A DNA stretch of 64,000 bases, from contig NC_088300.1 in the NCBI RefSeq assembly GCF_032854445.1, positions 43,868,984 through 43,932,983 of the forward strand, given 5' to 3'. The position numbers were made by a program, and so were the translations under genes. The notes beneath the pieces were generated by a model. That model was given only the letters and a program-made list of their open reading frames with translations, was not told where the DNA came from and did not search any database. Positions 25,151 to 36,469 of the stretch are shown here, in pieces; positions within the stretch are counted from its first letter, which is position 1; the number at the start of each line of letters is the position of its first letter. Origin of the DNA: Liolophura sinensis (Eukaryota; Mollusca; Polyplacophora; Chitonida; Chitonidae).

Positions 25151-25489
25151 TATGCCCTACATGGATACAAGAATCTCCCGTATTTGTCTATGTACACAAA
25201 TGAGTCTACTTTTCCCTACGTAACAGTAATACTTTTAATGCTTTCCATTATTAATTTATTCATGATACTAAGCAACTGCAAATGGTTTTCTAGCTATCTT
25301 ACAACATAAAAAATGACAAAGTAAAGTTACGGTGAAAACTCAGTTGTTATTGAAAAAGTATTAAAGTTTTGTTTAATGAATTAACAACACTTGATTGTTT
25401 AACAAAGGGATTTCGATCCTAAAACGTTTTACTTTGTGACTTTTCATTTATATACAAGGATTTATGTCATGGCGATGTAATAGTGTCGC

Positions 25490-26735
25490 CGAAAATGATC
25501 GATAAAAACTCGATGGACAATTTATTTCTATCGCCGTTTTCACAGAAATTTCCTGTTAACGCTTATTTACATTGCTTGGTCGATCTACTCAAGTTCATTA
25601 TGTCAAATGAATTATAGAATGAAGGATAAAAAGCTTTGGAACGGAACTCTTCAGGAATACATAGAAAGGATTGCAGATAAGGTCGGGTGGAAAGTCAACA
25701 GGTGCTTCAAATACTTACTTGCAATACCCTGCATCAATTTATTTTCTGTCGACATACAACTGTTTATGTTTTCCAGGTAAACTTTTCGATCACTTGAATT
25801 ATATCTGCACAAGTGTTTTGTATTTACTGGGAAGTTTTATTCACTTGTCACCCAAGATTTTAACATCGGGCTGATGCAGGAATTAATCGATTTACCATTA
25901 TAGAGAGAATACTCATTGCCACGCGGCTCACGTGATAAACGTCAACTGTCAGACCAGATCCTAGCATTTCACTTCTTTCTCCTCACATAGCAGAAAAAAT
26001 CAATTCCTTGCCCTGACTAAAGTTCATTGCTCTGACTAAAACCCACAGCATTTTTCCACTGTGACCTAAATCCCAGACAGAAAACGAAAGTTCGGAAACT
26101 GTTGGTAGTCTTTCGTAGTGTTTCTGTTTATAGTTCGTGTTATGCTGAACGATAAATAGAAATCCGAGATTATGTGTAATTAAGGATATTGGGATTTGGA
26201 TCAGATTAACACGATCATTTTGCTTATGATTAACGGATGAAATTTTTTTCATTCACAAAGAATATGTATGGTGTAAAAATTCTGATTAGATAATCTATAA
26301 CGGGAAAATTCTGATTAATGATTACCACTGTTAGGTAGGCCTATATGGGGATCTATGACCGCTACGTCATAGAGCGGTGTCAGACCACTAAATAGCACTG
26401 TGGACATATGCGACACCAAGCGGATATTAGAGGATCTCTCAGGATCATGTAGAGCTCACAGATACAATGTTTCAATTTAACGAAGTAAGAGGGTTACGTG
26501 ATCACAACTCTCTCTTCACAGAGAAGAGACTGTCCAGAATCCCATGTCTGTTCATTACAAGGTGAAGATATTTTTGTCCAAACCACACATACACCATTAC
26601 CACAAGCAGCCACCTAATCGATTAAACATACTTTCAAGGAGCAATTCTTCAATTTATGCTTCCACGGAAACTATTCTCTGTGACATCCAGAAGTACACTT
26701 TGTCCCCTGTCTACCTGGTCTAGATTTATATGCTG
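25490..26735 (+). repeat. Segmental-duplication block C1 (1.25 kb)
   Basis: Best-preserved member of a three-copy family with 32000-33150 (C2) and 36470-37620 (C3). Common phrases, in order, include 'TTTTCACAGAAATTTCC', 'GATAAAAAGCTT', 'AAACTTTTCGATC', 'CACGTGATAAACGTCAACTG', 'ACGATCATTTTGCTTA', 'CACCAAGCGGATATTAGA', 'GGTGAAGATATTTTTGTCCA' and 'CACCTAATCGATT'. No terminal repeats or open frame are evident, so it is either an old non-coding transposon family or part of a tandem segmental duplication. Confidence 0.78.
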
Positions 26736-26779
26736 TTTGAGAGCATATATGTCATTTAAAACTTATTAAGACTGATTAT

Positions 26780-27055
26780 TTATTTATTTATTTATTTATT
26801 TGATTGGTGTTTTACGACGTACTCAAAAATATTTCACTTATACGACGGCGGCCAGCATTATGGTGGGTGGAAACCCGGCACAGCCCGGCGGAAACCCACG
26901 ACCATTCGCAGGTTGCTGGCAGACCTACCCACTTACGACCGGAGAGGAAGCCAGCATGAGCTGGACTTGAACTCACAGCGACCGCATTGGTGAGAGACTC
27001 CTGGGTCATTACGCTGCGCTAGCGCGCTAACCGACTGAGCCACGGAGGCCCCCAA
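26780..27055 (-). mobile_element. SINE-A copy A5, full length
   Basis: This is the most complete SINE-A here. On minus it starts GGGGGCCTCCGTGGCTCAGT (A box TGGCTCAGTCG), has B box GAGTTCAAGTCC, the CGCGCTAGCGCAGCGTAATG segment, the body, the tail 'GTGAAATATTTTTGAGTACG' and an extended (AAAT)n. Possible target duplication is GACTGATTAT (26770-26779) / GACTGAATAT (27062-27071). Its internal 65-codon frame parallels that of A2 but is only a shadow of the shared SINE sequence. Confidence 0.93.
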
Positions 27056-27221
27056 CAACTTGACTGAATATAAATATAATACAATCCACTATCTTTGTCA
27101 GTATTTCAATCAAGCTAGTTTTACAAGTAAAAGGCTAACTTTCCAAGTACTATCTTCGTGTTTTGGATTACGATTTTCTTCATTTTACACTTAATACAGC
27201 CTTTTGTTGTCATAAATTCCC

Positions 27222-27584
27222 TGACCGGCCCCCCATGTTTCAATTCGTACAGCGCCCGCTTTGGAGGCGGTAGATCCAGGGTCAATCCTGGGTCAGGTAA
27301 CACCTAGACCTCAAGAGAGGAAGTTGTAGCTTCCTAGTTTGGCATTCAGCATTTAGAGGACAATGCAACGACTGGTTGACCCGTATCAGGCTTGTGCGGG
27401 GCGACTTACTTGCCTTCGGTAAATCGTCTCAGTTAACCAGTACAAGATAAAAGAGCGGTGCAAATCCATCCTGCAACAAAGAGGCACATTACACGTACAC
27501 GCAGCCTGAGAACTCCTTCGTCGCCATATGAACGAATAATTGTTATAAAGCACAACGTTAAACCCTAAGTACTCACTCACTCAC
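27222..27584 (+). mobile_element. SINE-B copy B3 with perfect 12 bp target duplication
   Basis: A tRNA-like head ('GTACAGCGCCCGCTTTGGAG') with B-box-like 'GGGTCAATCC' leads into the SINE-B body ('GAGGAAGTTGTAGCTTCCTA', 'CTTACTTGCCTTCGGTAAAT') and the tail 'AACGTTAAACCCTAAGTACT' with (CACT)n. Exact duplicates TCATAAATTCCC at 27210-27221 and 27585-27596 bound it, so it is a relatively young retroposition event. Confidence 0.93.
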
Positions 27585-27654
27585 TCATAAATTCCCATTA
27601 AAATCATTTTAAAATATTGCTATTACTATTTTTACAAACAGAGAGTTATTTTTA

Positions 27655-27895
27655 TGTTGTGTATTGGTTTCAATAGAGAGCCGAGTCATCATATAAGGGG
27701 TCAAAAGACTGAAGTGTTCTTAAATTACGAACTCCCTGGTCTTGATCGCTGGCCTTTGTTTTCTACGTAATTCGATCTCGATCTCCATTGCACGTAAAGA
27801 CCGATCATCTGTCTTGTTTAGACCAGTCGTCTCTTTGTCTTAATCAACAGACACTCCCTTTTATCTTTTTCTCCCGGTGCTTAAACTTCGTGCTG
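27655..27895 (+). repeat. Segmental-duplication block S1
   Basis: Homologous to 33425-33715 (S2) and 42625-43015 (S3). Shared phrases: 'GGTTTCAATAGAGA', 'TAAAGACCGATCATCTGTCT' and 'AATCAACAGACACTCC'. It follows block C1 as S2 follows C2. Confidence 0.68.
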
Positions 27896-28147
27896 GTACA
27901 TTCAATGGAAATCAATAAATGAATATTCGGAGAGAAAACAGCCCACTTTTTGCTTTTAACAGGTTTTTATAACACCATAAAATAGGCATCGTGTTGAATG
28001 AAGTCACCATGTCACATATAAACAGTTGTAATGGAAGTATAACTGAGATTAGTGATTGACAACAACTTATAAAATAGGAAGGGTTTGCATTTATGAAAGT
28101 CTAAAAGGCCATTTGCCACATACATGAAATCACAACTTGCTCGATCG

Positions 28148-28302
28148 GCTCAGTGTTCTGTGGTATCATCGGGTAATATGCGGATGGGTAATCAGTCACC
28201 CGACGATCTATCTAAACTCGTCGTCCTCAGTGCTCTGTGGTATCATCGGGTAATATGCGGATAGATAACCCGTCACACGACGATGTATCTAAACTCATCA
28301 AA
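28148..28302. repeat. Two-copy 77 bp tandem duplication
   Basis: 'CTCAGTGTTCTGTGGTATCA' at 28149 and 'CTCAGTGCTCTGTGGTATCA' at 28226 begin two adjacent units. Each continues through 'TCGGGTAATATGCGGAT' and 'CGACGAT-TATCTAAACTC' with only a few substitutions, so the duplication is much younger than the surrounding segmental duplication. Confidence 0.85.
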
Positions 28303-28390
28303 ATCAAGGCTACAGCTGTTCTCACAATACACAAAAACGCCGTTTAGCCTTCTTTTAATTGACATCCAGATAGACCCCGAATATTATCAT
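28290..28390 (+). repeat. Duplicated block W1
   Basis: 'ACTCATCAAAATCAAGGCTA' followed by 'CAGCTGTTCTCACAATACAC' and 'CCAGATAGACCCC' matches 50810-50900 ('GCTCATCAAAATCATTGTTA', 'CAGCTGTTTCTCAAAAC', 'TTAGATAGATCTCC'). Confidence 0.6.
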
Positions 28391-29349
28391 GAACAATGTG
28401 GTTACTCTCAGACAGTGACCGCTCATCTATAAGTAATTACTATATGATTACTTTAAGCTTTATTTTTTAACTTTTGGTGGGGTCAGTGCTGAATAGCTTG
28501 CATTTATCAATCACCAGTGATCATCATTTATATTGTTAGACAAAGAAAATTACTTACATCAATAAGAATTTAATCAGTCCGTTTACAACCGACATTGCGT
28601 GATGAGAATTAAAATGTCCACGATAAATAATGAAATATTAATCTCAAATCTTAATCTAACTCTTAGCGATTCTGTTAAATTTTGACCTGTTCAATGAGGA
28701 GATTTTTCAAAATTGTCTTTTCGAGCCCGTGAAAGGCAAGTCCAGACTTTGCCTTTTAGGTATGGCATATCTAGTCAAGAGTGACCAATGCTCCAGTGTT
28801 TACCCCAGGTAGTCCTATCTCCGCTGTCAGTCAATCAGCGTCGATTCTGTATACCTTTAATATGGACTTTTGGATGTGTCCTCAAATATGAAAGTACAAA
28901 AAATCTCATATATCTTATGACGGCGTAAAGGTGGCCTTATTCTACAGTTTTAGTATAAAACCCAATCGATCAGTAAGGAAATTAAGTAGCCTGTAGTGGC
29001 GACAGCAGTAATAGCTGTCAAAACACTATTCCAGTAAGAGTGCGAATAGAGGGCGCTCAGTTCGCGAAGTATCTTGATGACGACATTTCCGAAACTTTTA
29101 CAAGAGTTACTAAGAGATAAAAACATATATACCTCAAAAATGAAAGAATATTGTTCAAGTATTTTGCACAACTTTCTTCATTTCCCTTAAAGCCATATTA
29201 TTCGTTTTAGAGTACCGTTTCGTGTATCTTTTAAATACATGGCACCTTGTTGAGAGAATAATTTACTCCATTCAGTATGACGATAACTTACAAAGAATTT
29301 TTGAAAACATTCCACAACGGGCAGAAGCTTGTTTTTTCCATTAGACATC
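28391..29349. other. Unannotated stretch
   Basis: No gene is supported. Sequence is AT-rich with chance frames only. Confidence 0.4.
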
Positions 29350-29900
29350 TGTGATCAATTTCTTGCGCTCAACAAGTATATCTAAAAGCCGAAATAACAA
29401 AAAGGCTGAAATGCTTGAAAGATATCCGCTCCATTCTGAGGTATACATTTAAGTGCGAAACCCGATTATTGTGTTAAAATCCTTGATATGCCCTGCTTCA
29501 GCCAATGCCCCGTGCAGGATTTTTTTTTTACCAGAAACCCAGGGCTTGAGACAAGAGCACGGTATAAGATGAACAACATTATTACCTCGCCAAAAATAAA
29601 ACTCGATATAACCTGGAGCAAAATAAGACACATTCAGTTTAAACGTCTGTTTGTTTTTAGCACTAAAACCAGTGAAGGATTAAATGTTTAAATTAGAAAA
29701 GCTTCCCTCTGATGGGTTATAGTGCCTTTATCTTCACAGGCCTCAGCTGTGCAAATAATAGAAGGTTTTAAAGTTAGATATTGTTTACACCAAAAAGGCT
29801 AACCGTAACGTCCAGTTAGTTTACAGGTTTTTTTTTAGGTACAGTATGTTTTCAATACACATATCAACAATTTAAATTTAACTTTTTTTATGATAGGATT
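29350..29900 (+). repeat. Segmental-duplication block Q (unit 2)
   Basis: Counterpart of P and R. Shared phrases: 'GCTTGAAAGATATCC', 'GATTATTGTGTTAAAA', 'TTTACCAGAAACCCAGG', 'ATATAACCTGGAGCAAAATA', 'CACTAAAACCAGTGAAGGAT', 'TCTGATGGGTTATAGTGCC' and 'GGTACAGTATG'. The downstream half matches R especially well. Confidence 0.7.
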
Positions 29901-29958
29901 TCATCGCTGACCCTTCGTGTACTTTCGTAATACGAACAGTGTAGGGCCTATATATCCG

Positions 29959-30016
29959 ATGGGTGTTCCGACGTACTTACCAATTTTTCAGTCACATGGC
30001 CACTACGACGGCGATT
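29959..30016 (-). mobile_element. SINE-B copy B4, 3' tail fragment
   Basis: 'GACGTACTTACCAATTTTTC' followed by 'AGTCACATGGCCACTACGAC' is the reverse of the SINE-B tail (compare 13560-13610). It makes up part of an 80-codon frame that is therefore not a gene. Confidence 0.6.
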
Positions 30017-31999
30017 CCACGCCGCCAGTGAAATTAATTAATTTCCTCAAGGTACTTTCCAAACCTGAAATGAGAAAGATTGAAAACATACCAGCTATTA
30101 TATATGAACCAATGTCGGATGGAGAAGGTTATCGAACCTGTGACATTATTAAGGTATAACACGTCTATGTTTGCACTCCAGATTGTAGGGAATGAATATT
30201 TGGCATCAAACAGGAAGCGACGACAGTATCGATCTGTTATTCCTTGTAAATCTTTGTCTTTGACTTTGTCTTCCTACTGTGTATCTAGGTCTAACTAGTG
30301 TTAATGGACACATGAACTTACGATGCAAGATGTTGCCTTTACCATAAAAGCGGTTGTGTTTCTAATGCGATCGATGAATATTAATAGCCTATAATGTGCA
30401 CTGATGCAAAGTGTTTATTAATTATGACGAAAAAAAAACCCCTGTATTGTCTATGTACTTGTATATAAAGGTTACGTTTAGTAACCTTCTAATACTGACT
30501 TTTTAGCCAATCATTTTCGCCAAAAGATTTACTCAGTTAATCTAAAAAAGAATCCGTGTGTGATTGGTTTTAGAAAGGTTACCCTAATAGTTTTAGGAAC
30601 CTTCACACAAGTGAATGTTAAAGATGGGATGGTGCAATTGCCATTTTGTCGAGTTTCACCTAACCTTTGACAACCCCATGGAGATTTCGGCCGCACTCAT
30701 CGATATTTAACTTTTACCACAGCGATCAGATTTATGAGGATAACCCGGTGATTCTGCTGCTTTTCCCATGATTCGCTCTATTCCTGCACCCAGCGTCTTA
30801 GGATTGTCTTTCTTCAATAGATCTACGCATCATATGTGAGAAAGTTCGTCAGCTCATTTTCAAATGCCGGCAGTGTTCGAACATTTAGCTCCACAGTTTT
30901 GACTGTTGTTTAAGGCTCTGCTCAAGAATTTTCCATTCATAACATGGCGTTAAATTTATAAATATGGGTATGGGAACAGAGCCTTCCACTGACCTGCTCG
31001 GCAAACAAAAATACGAGTCAAAACTTAAGTGTCACGGTGAATTACATTTACCGACGGCTTCGTGCCATCTCGCTTTTGAGCACTACTCAGTAATGTCACC
31101 ACGTTGTCATTTAACACGTGCAGACATTGTTTTCAAGCGTAGAGCAGGTGCACCTGTGGTTGGCGTTTTGCTGTTGAAGAAAAAAAATAACTCGCTGTCA
31201 AAGTGTCAATTTCTTGTCATTCTAAAAGCATCTGGCACTTCATACATCTGCTTCACTCTAGAACAAGCTATCAAAACAACATTGTTGCGCACCTTTGCGT
31301 GTGAAGCCCCTTCCAGGCCAAGCTGTTCGATAGACTGGAATATACATAACGTTGTGACATATTTTTACATGATGTCAGATTCTCAAAAGGCGTCAGTATA
31401 AATGAGGCACCAATTGAGGTCAATCGGGTAGACAGCAAGTAGCTCAAAACAGACCTTATTTTCGCGTTCGAGATTTTCGAGTTCGAGATTTTCTGAGGAA
31501 ATATCCGATAGAGGTCCGCGTCAATAGTTGTAAAAAGGTGCATAAATGCCCCAGCTCGCGGACATGCCATGTATTAAGTGGATTTGGATATTAAGTGTCA
31601 TGTGCAGCGAACTTTGCCGATGGGGTAGCTGAGTACAATGTGTAAATCGGGTGCACACGTCGTCCGGGTTAAGGATGGCAGCTATCAATCTCCGCGTATC
31701 AGACGTATAAGACATCCTTAGACCAGCTTTTCAGGTTATATTGATATGGAAAGCCCGTAAATGGTTTTGTTGCCTTCTGCTTCTTGTAGACAGATCCATA
31801 TAATTAGACAACAACAAAAAATACAAAATCAAGTCTCGGAAACAAGTATTAACCGTTAGCGCAAAATCGTGTAAAGATTGTTTCATGAATTGTCGCAAAA
31901 AGGATTTTGTAAAAATCTGTGAAGCTCTTCAAACCAGTGCATTTATATACATGAATTTCCATCTTGGCTTCAGAGCTGGCTAGCTCTTTATTTTGTTAA
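30017..31999. other. Unannotated stretch with a 145-codon chance frame
   Basis: The longest frame, plus strand 30964-31401, starts just after a SINE-tail-like patch ('GCTCTGCTCAAGAATTTTCC', about 30916-30945). It has no recognisable domain, signal peptide or splice context and is probably accidental. Nothing else is supported. Confidence 0.4.
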
Positions 32000-32171
32000 A
32001 GGGATTTTCACAGAATTTTCCCATGAACGCTTTTTACATTACTTAATTAATCCACTCAAGATAAAAAGCTTGAGAGTGTATTTGCTCTCGAATTGGAAAG
32101 GTCAAAAGGAAAGTCAAACACATGCTTCAGATTTGTGTTTATATGTTTGCGGTAAACTTTTCGATCTGTTG

Positions 32172-32240
<69 letters not shown>

Positions 32241-33150
32241 CTGTTCTACGAAAGGTATTTTGCACTTTTTCTTTACTGAATGATTTAACCACATTTCATC
32301 GTGCTGATGTTGGAAATTGATCGATTTACAAGTACAGTGAGTTTGCTCAATGTGACTCTGCTCACGTGATAAACGTCAACTGTCAGACCGGAGCCTAACA
32401 TTTCATTTCTTGCTTTTCACATAAGAAAAATCAGTTTTGGTGTTGACTAAAATCCACATTATTTGTCCAAAAAAAATCCATGTCCACTTTGGCCTAAATC
32501 CCATGATAGAACACGAAAGCTTGTAAACTGTTGACCATCAACATAGTATCAGTATGAAGGATAAAAGTTATGTGTCCGAAATTAGATATGGACCGGGATT
32601 TGGGTCAGATTGACCTCCTTGGCACCCCTCTCCGATAACACGATCATTTTGCTTAGGATTCACTGATGAAATTTTTTGTGCCGCAGAAAACTATGTGCCG
32701 TGTGAACATTTCGATGACATAATCGATCATGGGAAAATTCTGATTAATGAATATCAAGGTTAGGTATATAGGGACATGAAAGAATGCTCCACGTCATAGA
32801 ACGGTTAGGATCGGGCCACTAAATACCACTGTGAACGTGTACTACACCAAGCGGATATTAGAAGAACTATTTACGACGTCGTAGATCACACAGACACAAT
32901 GTCTCCATTCAACAAGATAACAGGGTCACGTGACCATAACTCTCTTAACACAGATCAGAGATTGTCTGTTCATTACAAGGTGAAGATATTTTTGTCCAAA
33001 CCACACGTACACCATTACCACGCACAGCCATCTAATCGATTACAGAGGCTTTCGTGGAGCAATTCTTCACGTTTTGCTTCCGTGGAATATATAGCTCTGT
33101 GACATCCGGAAATACATTTTACCCCCTGTCTAGTTGTTCTAGGTTCATAT
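32000..33150 (+). repeat. Segmental-duplication block C2
   Basis: Second copy of the C family, with the same order of phrases as C1: 'CACGTGATAAACGTCAACTG', 'ACGATCATTTTGCTTAGGAT', 'CACCAAGCGGATATTAGAAG', 'GTGAAGATATTTTTGTCC' and 'CATCTAATCGATTAC'. A (TA)n expansion replaces part of the copy after 'AAACTTTTCGATCTG'. Confidence 0.78.
32175..32237. repeat. (TA)n microsatellite, 63 bp
   Basis: This is an uninterrupted TA dinucleotide run, lying exactly where C1 and C3 have ordinary sequence. It creates artefactual Ile-Tyr frames on both strands that are not genes. Confidence 0.98.
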
Positions 33151-33424
33151 TTAAACCGAGGACAGACTACAAACTTTTTAAAGTTTAATCCCATCCAGTT
33201 CCAAATTTTGGTGATGTCAGTCTATACAAGCCCATATAAGATCCACGTCAGGCTGAGGGAATGTTATAAAAACTTGACAGTGTATAAATAAAAATATCCT
33301 GGTACAAGGACTGACTTTCCAACCAATATGTTCTTGATCTAATATTTCCGTCAGTTTACTTCTACGAGACCAGTAATCCAACCAGTATGTTCGTTTTCTA
33401 GTTATCATCTGGTAAATGTTGTTT

Positions 33425-33715
33425 AGTGATTTTAATAGAGAGCATTTGTCCGAGTCACTATTTAAGTCGTAGACAAACAAAAGTGTCGAAGACAGTTTTA
33501 TAACGCATTTACAGGCAGGACTAATGTCTCGAACTTGTAGACTTTAATAAGTGAATGATTGCAAAAAGATCTATTGATGAGTCTTACGAAGGCATTGGCA
33601 TTTTCCACTGGAGGCTTTGTTTTGGTAATCTACTTCTCTAGGTTTATGGAATGCCAAGTGGTTCGGTCTCAACTGCATATAAAGACCGACGGCTTGTTTT
33701 GCTTAGACGTACAAG
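33425..33715 (+). repeat. Segmental-duplication block S2
   Basis: 'TGGAATGCCAAGTGGTTCGG', then 'CAACTGCATATAAAGACCGA', corresponds to 'TGGAATGCCAAGTCCCTCAA' and 'CAACTGCCTATAAAGACCGA' in S3. A 100-codon frame crosses it; part of its translation resembles that in S3 (FVxVIxFSxFMECQV) but no family is recognised. Confidence 0.7.
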
Positions 33716-34074
33716 TGCTCGGCGCTATACCAGGCTTAGCTGACTGGCCTGCAAGGTCGCAGGCTCAAATCCAGACCTCGTTGATTTGGCTTGGGTATTT
33801 GGTCAGGAGATTTGCAAGGTATCTTGAGAAGGACGAAAGACTATTCGCCACATTAGAGTGATATTAACTCTGGAAGTAATATTAGAGTGATATTAACAGC
33901 TTTTCTCAAGATTGACTGCGAAAAGCAGTTCACGCAAAACCTCTGAGCTCTTTTCATTTTGACGGCCGCCTTATTAAAAAAAAATGATCCTCAGTAAGTA
34001 GAAATAAACATTAATGTCACTCATTTCATTGTCATATTTTGATTGATCAAGGTTTACGAGAACACGGAGAATAG

Positions 34075-34215
34075 CCATGATGCTACTACACCATTTACAT
34101 GAACAGTTAGAATATAAACCTAACCGAGGTCAAGGGATGTTGTATTTCCTCGATATTGACTGGGTTATGTGCGACCATTCGCCAACTATCACACTGTCGT
34201 TGCAACTCTAGCTTA
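34075..34215 (-). repeat. U-family repeat copy U1
   Basis: Reverse orientation of the motif series 'CGACAGTGTGATAGTTGGC', 'AATGGTCGCAC', then 'TTCTAACTGTTCATGTAAAT'. Related copies lie at 35945, 37635, 44185, 45095, 45905 and 46083. Confidence 0.6.
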
Positions 34216-34439
34216 ACTGTCTATGTTGTAGTATTTAATATTACTAATTGCAGCAGAGTTAAACCAATGGGTTCATTCACAAAGCGAGAAGTCACCATGA
34301 CATACAGCTTGAGTCAAAAGGAGTGGGGGTAAGACTGGAGGGTTTGCTAGTCGAGGCTGTAGCTTCGAAACTGTAAGTGTCAGCCCAGGTATATACAGTA
34401 TACATCTATATCTTCTTCTAATGATAGAAGAGCACGTAT

Positions 34440-34720
34440 TGATCAGTTTACTGTTATATCTGTGACAGGTTAATTAGATCTGCTGCGATGGTGGGTTTCA
34501 TGTTTCACTTATTTTTTCAGAATTTTTTCCCCGGAGCACAATCATTACTTTCCCGCCTGTAACACGTTGGTTTTTCCACTAGACGCAATATTGTTTTGGC
34601 ATTATTGCAAATAAATGAGAAAGCAGGCAAAGTAGGTAATTTTTTCTCTTCTTTATTACACAATCGGTGGATGTATGTAAGCTGTTGGTAATGAATAGAA
34701 GAAAACCGTCTAGATTCACG
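34440..34720 (+). repeat. Duplicated block T1
   Basis: 'CACTTATTTTTTCAGAATTT', 'CCCGCCTGTAACACGTTGG' and 'GCAAATAAATGAGAAAG' correspond to 48885-49115 ('CATTTATTTTTTAGATTATT', 'CCCACCTGTAACGCGTTCC', 'GCGAATGAATGACAAAG'). Confidence 0.65.
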
Positions 34721-35049
34721 TTCGATAACTCACTAAATGTTACAGCACTGCTGGGTATGACGATCTAGAAAATTCTGTAAGCTGAAAGTGACAAAAACAG
34801 GTTTCCAGAGATCTGAAAGTAATTTTAAATTCATATCACCTAAGTATGCGGGAATAATAAAGATCATTAACACAACCGACGATCCACTCGAAGACAGCGG
34901 TCGAAATTTGCAAACCGACATTTGCGAATCCATAAAGCATTTCTCTCAAGTATACAACAGCCAAAAACGACACAATTCGTACCAATCAGAAAACCTATAC
35001 ACTGATGACATATGGTTTCCCCTGATTTCCCATGGATGTTATCAATGAG

Positions 35050-35600
35050 CAAGTCAAGCAACTCTATGAACAACGATACCGCAAAAAGTTCCAAATGTTT
35101 TGAAAGATATCTTAAACGCTAAGATAAACGTTGATGTGACATTGACTTGTGGATGTCTACTCTGGTTATTATGTTAAAATTTATATTGCCGTTCTTCTGT
35201 AAATGCTTCCGGCGCGACACTTTTACCAGAAATCTACGACAACAGTGTGATCCACTCTGTAATCTTAACAGCAAATATTGCCTTGCTAAAAATTAAAAGT
35301 CGATATACATGTAACCTGAGGCAAATAAGGCGAATTCAATTTTAACGCCGATTTGTTTTCAACGCCAAAACCAGTCAAGGCTTAAAATTTGAAATTAGAA
35401 AATCCAGAACTGCTCTTTGATGGATTATATTGCCCTGATCTTAAGGGAATGTCTAGTTGTGCCAATGATAGAAGGCTCAGACAGCAGTTCAATGAAGCGG
35501 ACACCCAAACAGATCAATCTTTTGAAGGAACAAAGTGTGTCCACAGGTTTTTGGGGGTACGGTATGTTTTATGACAGATCGACTATTTAACATATAATCT
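35050..35600 (+). repeat. Segmental-duplication block R (unit 3)
   Basis: Counterpart of P and Q with 'GGTTATTATGTTAAAAT', 'CTTTTACCAGAAATCTACGA', 'GTAACCTGAGGCAAATAAGG', 'AACGCCAAAACCAGTCAAGG', 'TTTGATGGATTATATTGCCC' and 'GGGGGTACGGTATG'. The 61-codon frame within it has no support. Confidence 0.7.
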
Positions 35601-35749
35601 GTCAGCAGGAAATAGTTTGATGCAACCAGGTTGAGGATCTACACAAACAGTAAAAATGTTTGCTCCCTTTATATGCAAAATATTAATAATATAATAGAGA
35701 GTAAAACCAGAGTAACCACGACATAGTCATCCGTGAACTCTGACCTCTT

Positions 35750-35950
35750 AACTCAGTTATGGTTTATTGGCGGAAAGATGGACTCATCATGGAGCCAAAT
35801 GCCACGCAACACTGTGGCCACAAATATCTAAATGCTCTGTTTCGATCATTTGCTGGACTGCCTCTTAAAGCAATTTGACGATATGTAGACCATATGTACT
35901 CCATATCTTTACACTGCCCACATAAGACAATATAATAAAAGATGTACAAC
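35750..35950 (+). repeat. Segmental-duplication block D3
   Basis: Matches block D1 from 'ATGGAGCCAAATGCC' through 'GCTGGACTGCC'. It lies between R and C3, the same relative position as D1 between P and C1. Confidence 0.6.
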
Positions 35951-36120
35951 AAAGAGAGTAAAACCAGAGCAGAGACGACAGTGCGACAATTGGCAAATGG
36001 TTACGCGTAGCTGGTGAAATGTGCCTCTTTTCATTTACTTCAGTTGGGGTTGTATTCTAACTGGCCATGTAAGCGCTTAAAAAGTAGCAAATTACATGCC
36101 CCCTAGAAGCATGGATAATG
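35945..36120 (+). repeat. U-family repeat copy U2
   Basis: 'GAGTAAAACCAGAGCAGAGA', 'CGACAGTGCGACAATTGGC', 'AAATGGTTACGCGTAGCTGG' and 'GCAAATTACATGCCCCCTAG' define the forward orientation of the family. Confidence 0.65.
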
Positions 36121-36469
36121 CAGAATTCGATAACAAAAATACGCAGTGATGTTAGTTACAATATATTAGGCTTATCTTTATCAAGATCGATATGAATTTT
36201 ACCGGTGTTTAATCTTGAATAATATTTATAGGCAACGAAAAATAATCACAAGGTCATATTCCAGAAACAAGAACCAGCTTTTACTAAAGAAATCATTCAA
36301 GGCTTCTTCGATGAATTACCAATATTAGCAATGCAACTAAGGTGTTCCTCGTTTGTAGCAAAAATATTTCTTTACTGTCATTTAAGTATATACATTTATA
36401 TAAAAGGACGTACAGCATGGTTACAAAGCTGGTATAGGAGTGTTTCAGACAAAGACAATCACCGATAAA

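Noticed and set aside
30964-31401. 145-codon plus-strand frame starting ATG
   Set aside because: No domain, no splice signals, no signal peptide. It follows a decayed SINE-like tail and the composition is not convincing.
32056-32292. Opposing 69- and 78-codon frames with long Ile-Tyr runs
   Set aside because: They are the translation of a (TA)n microsatellite.
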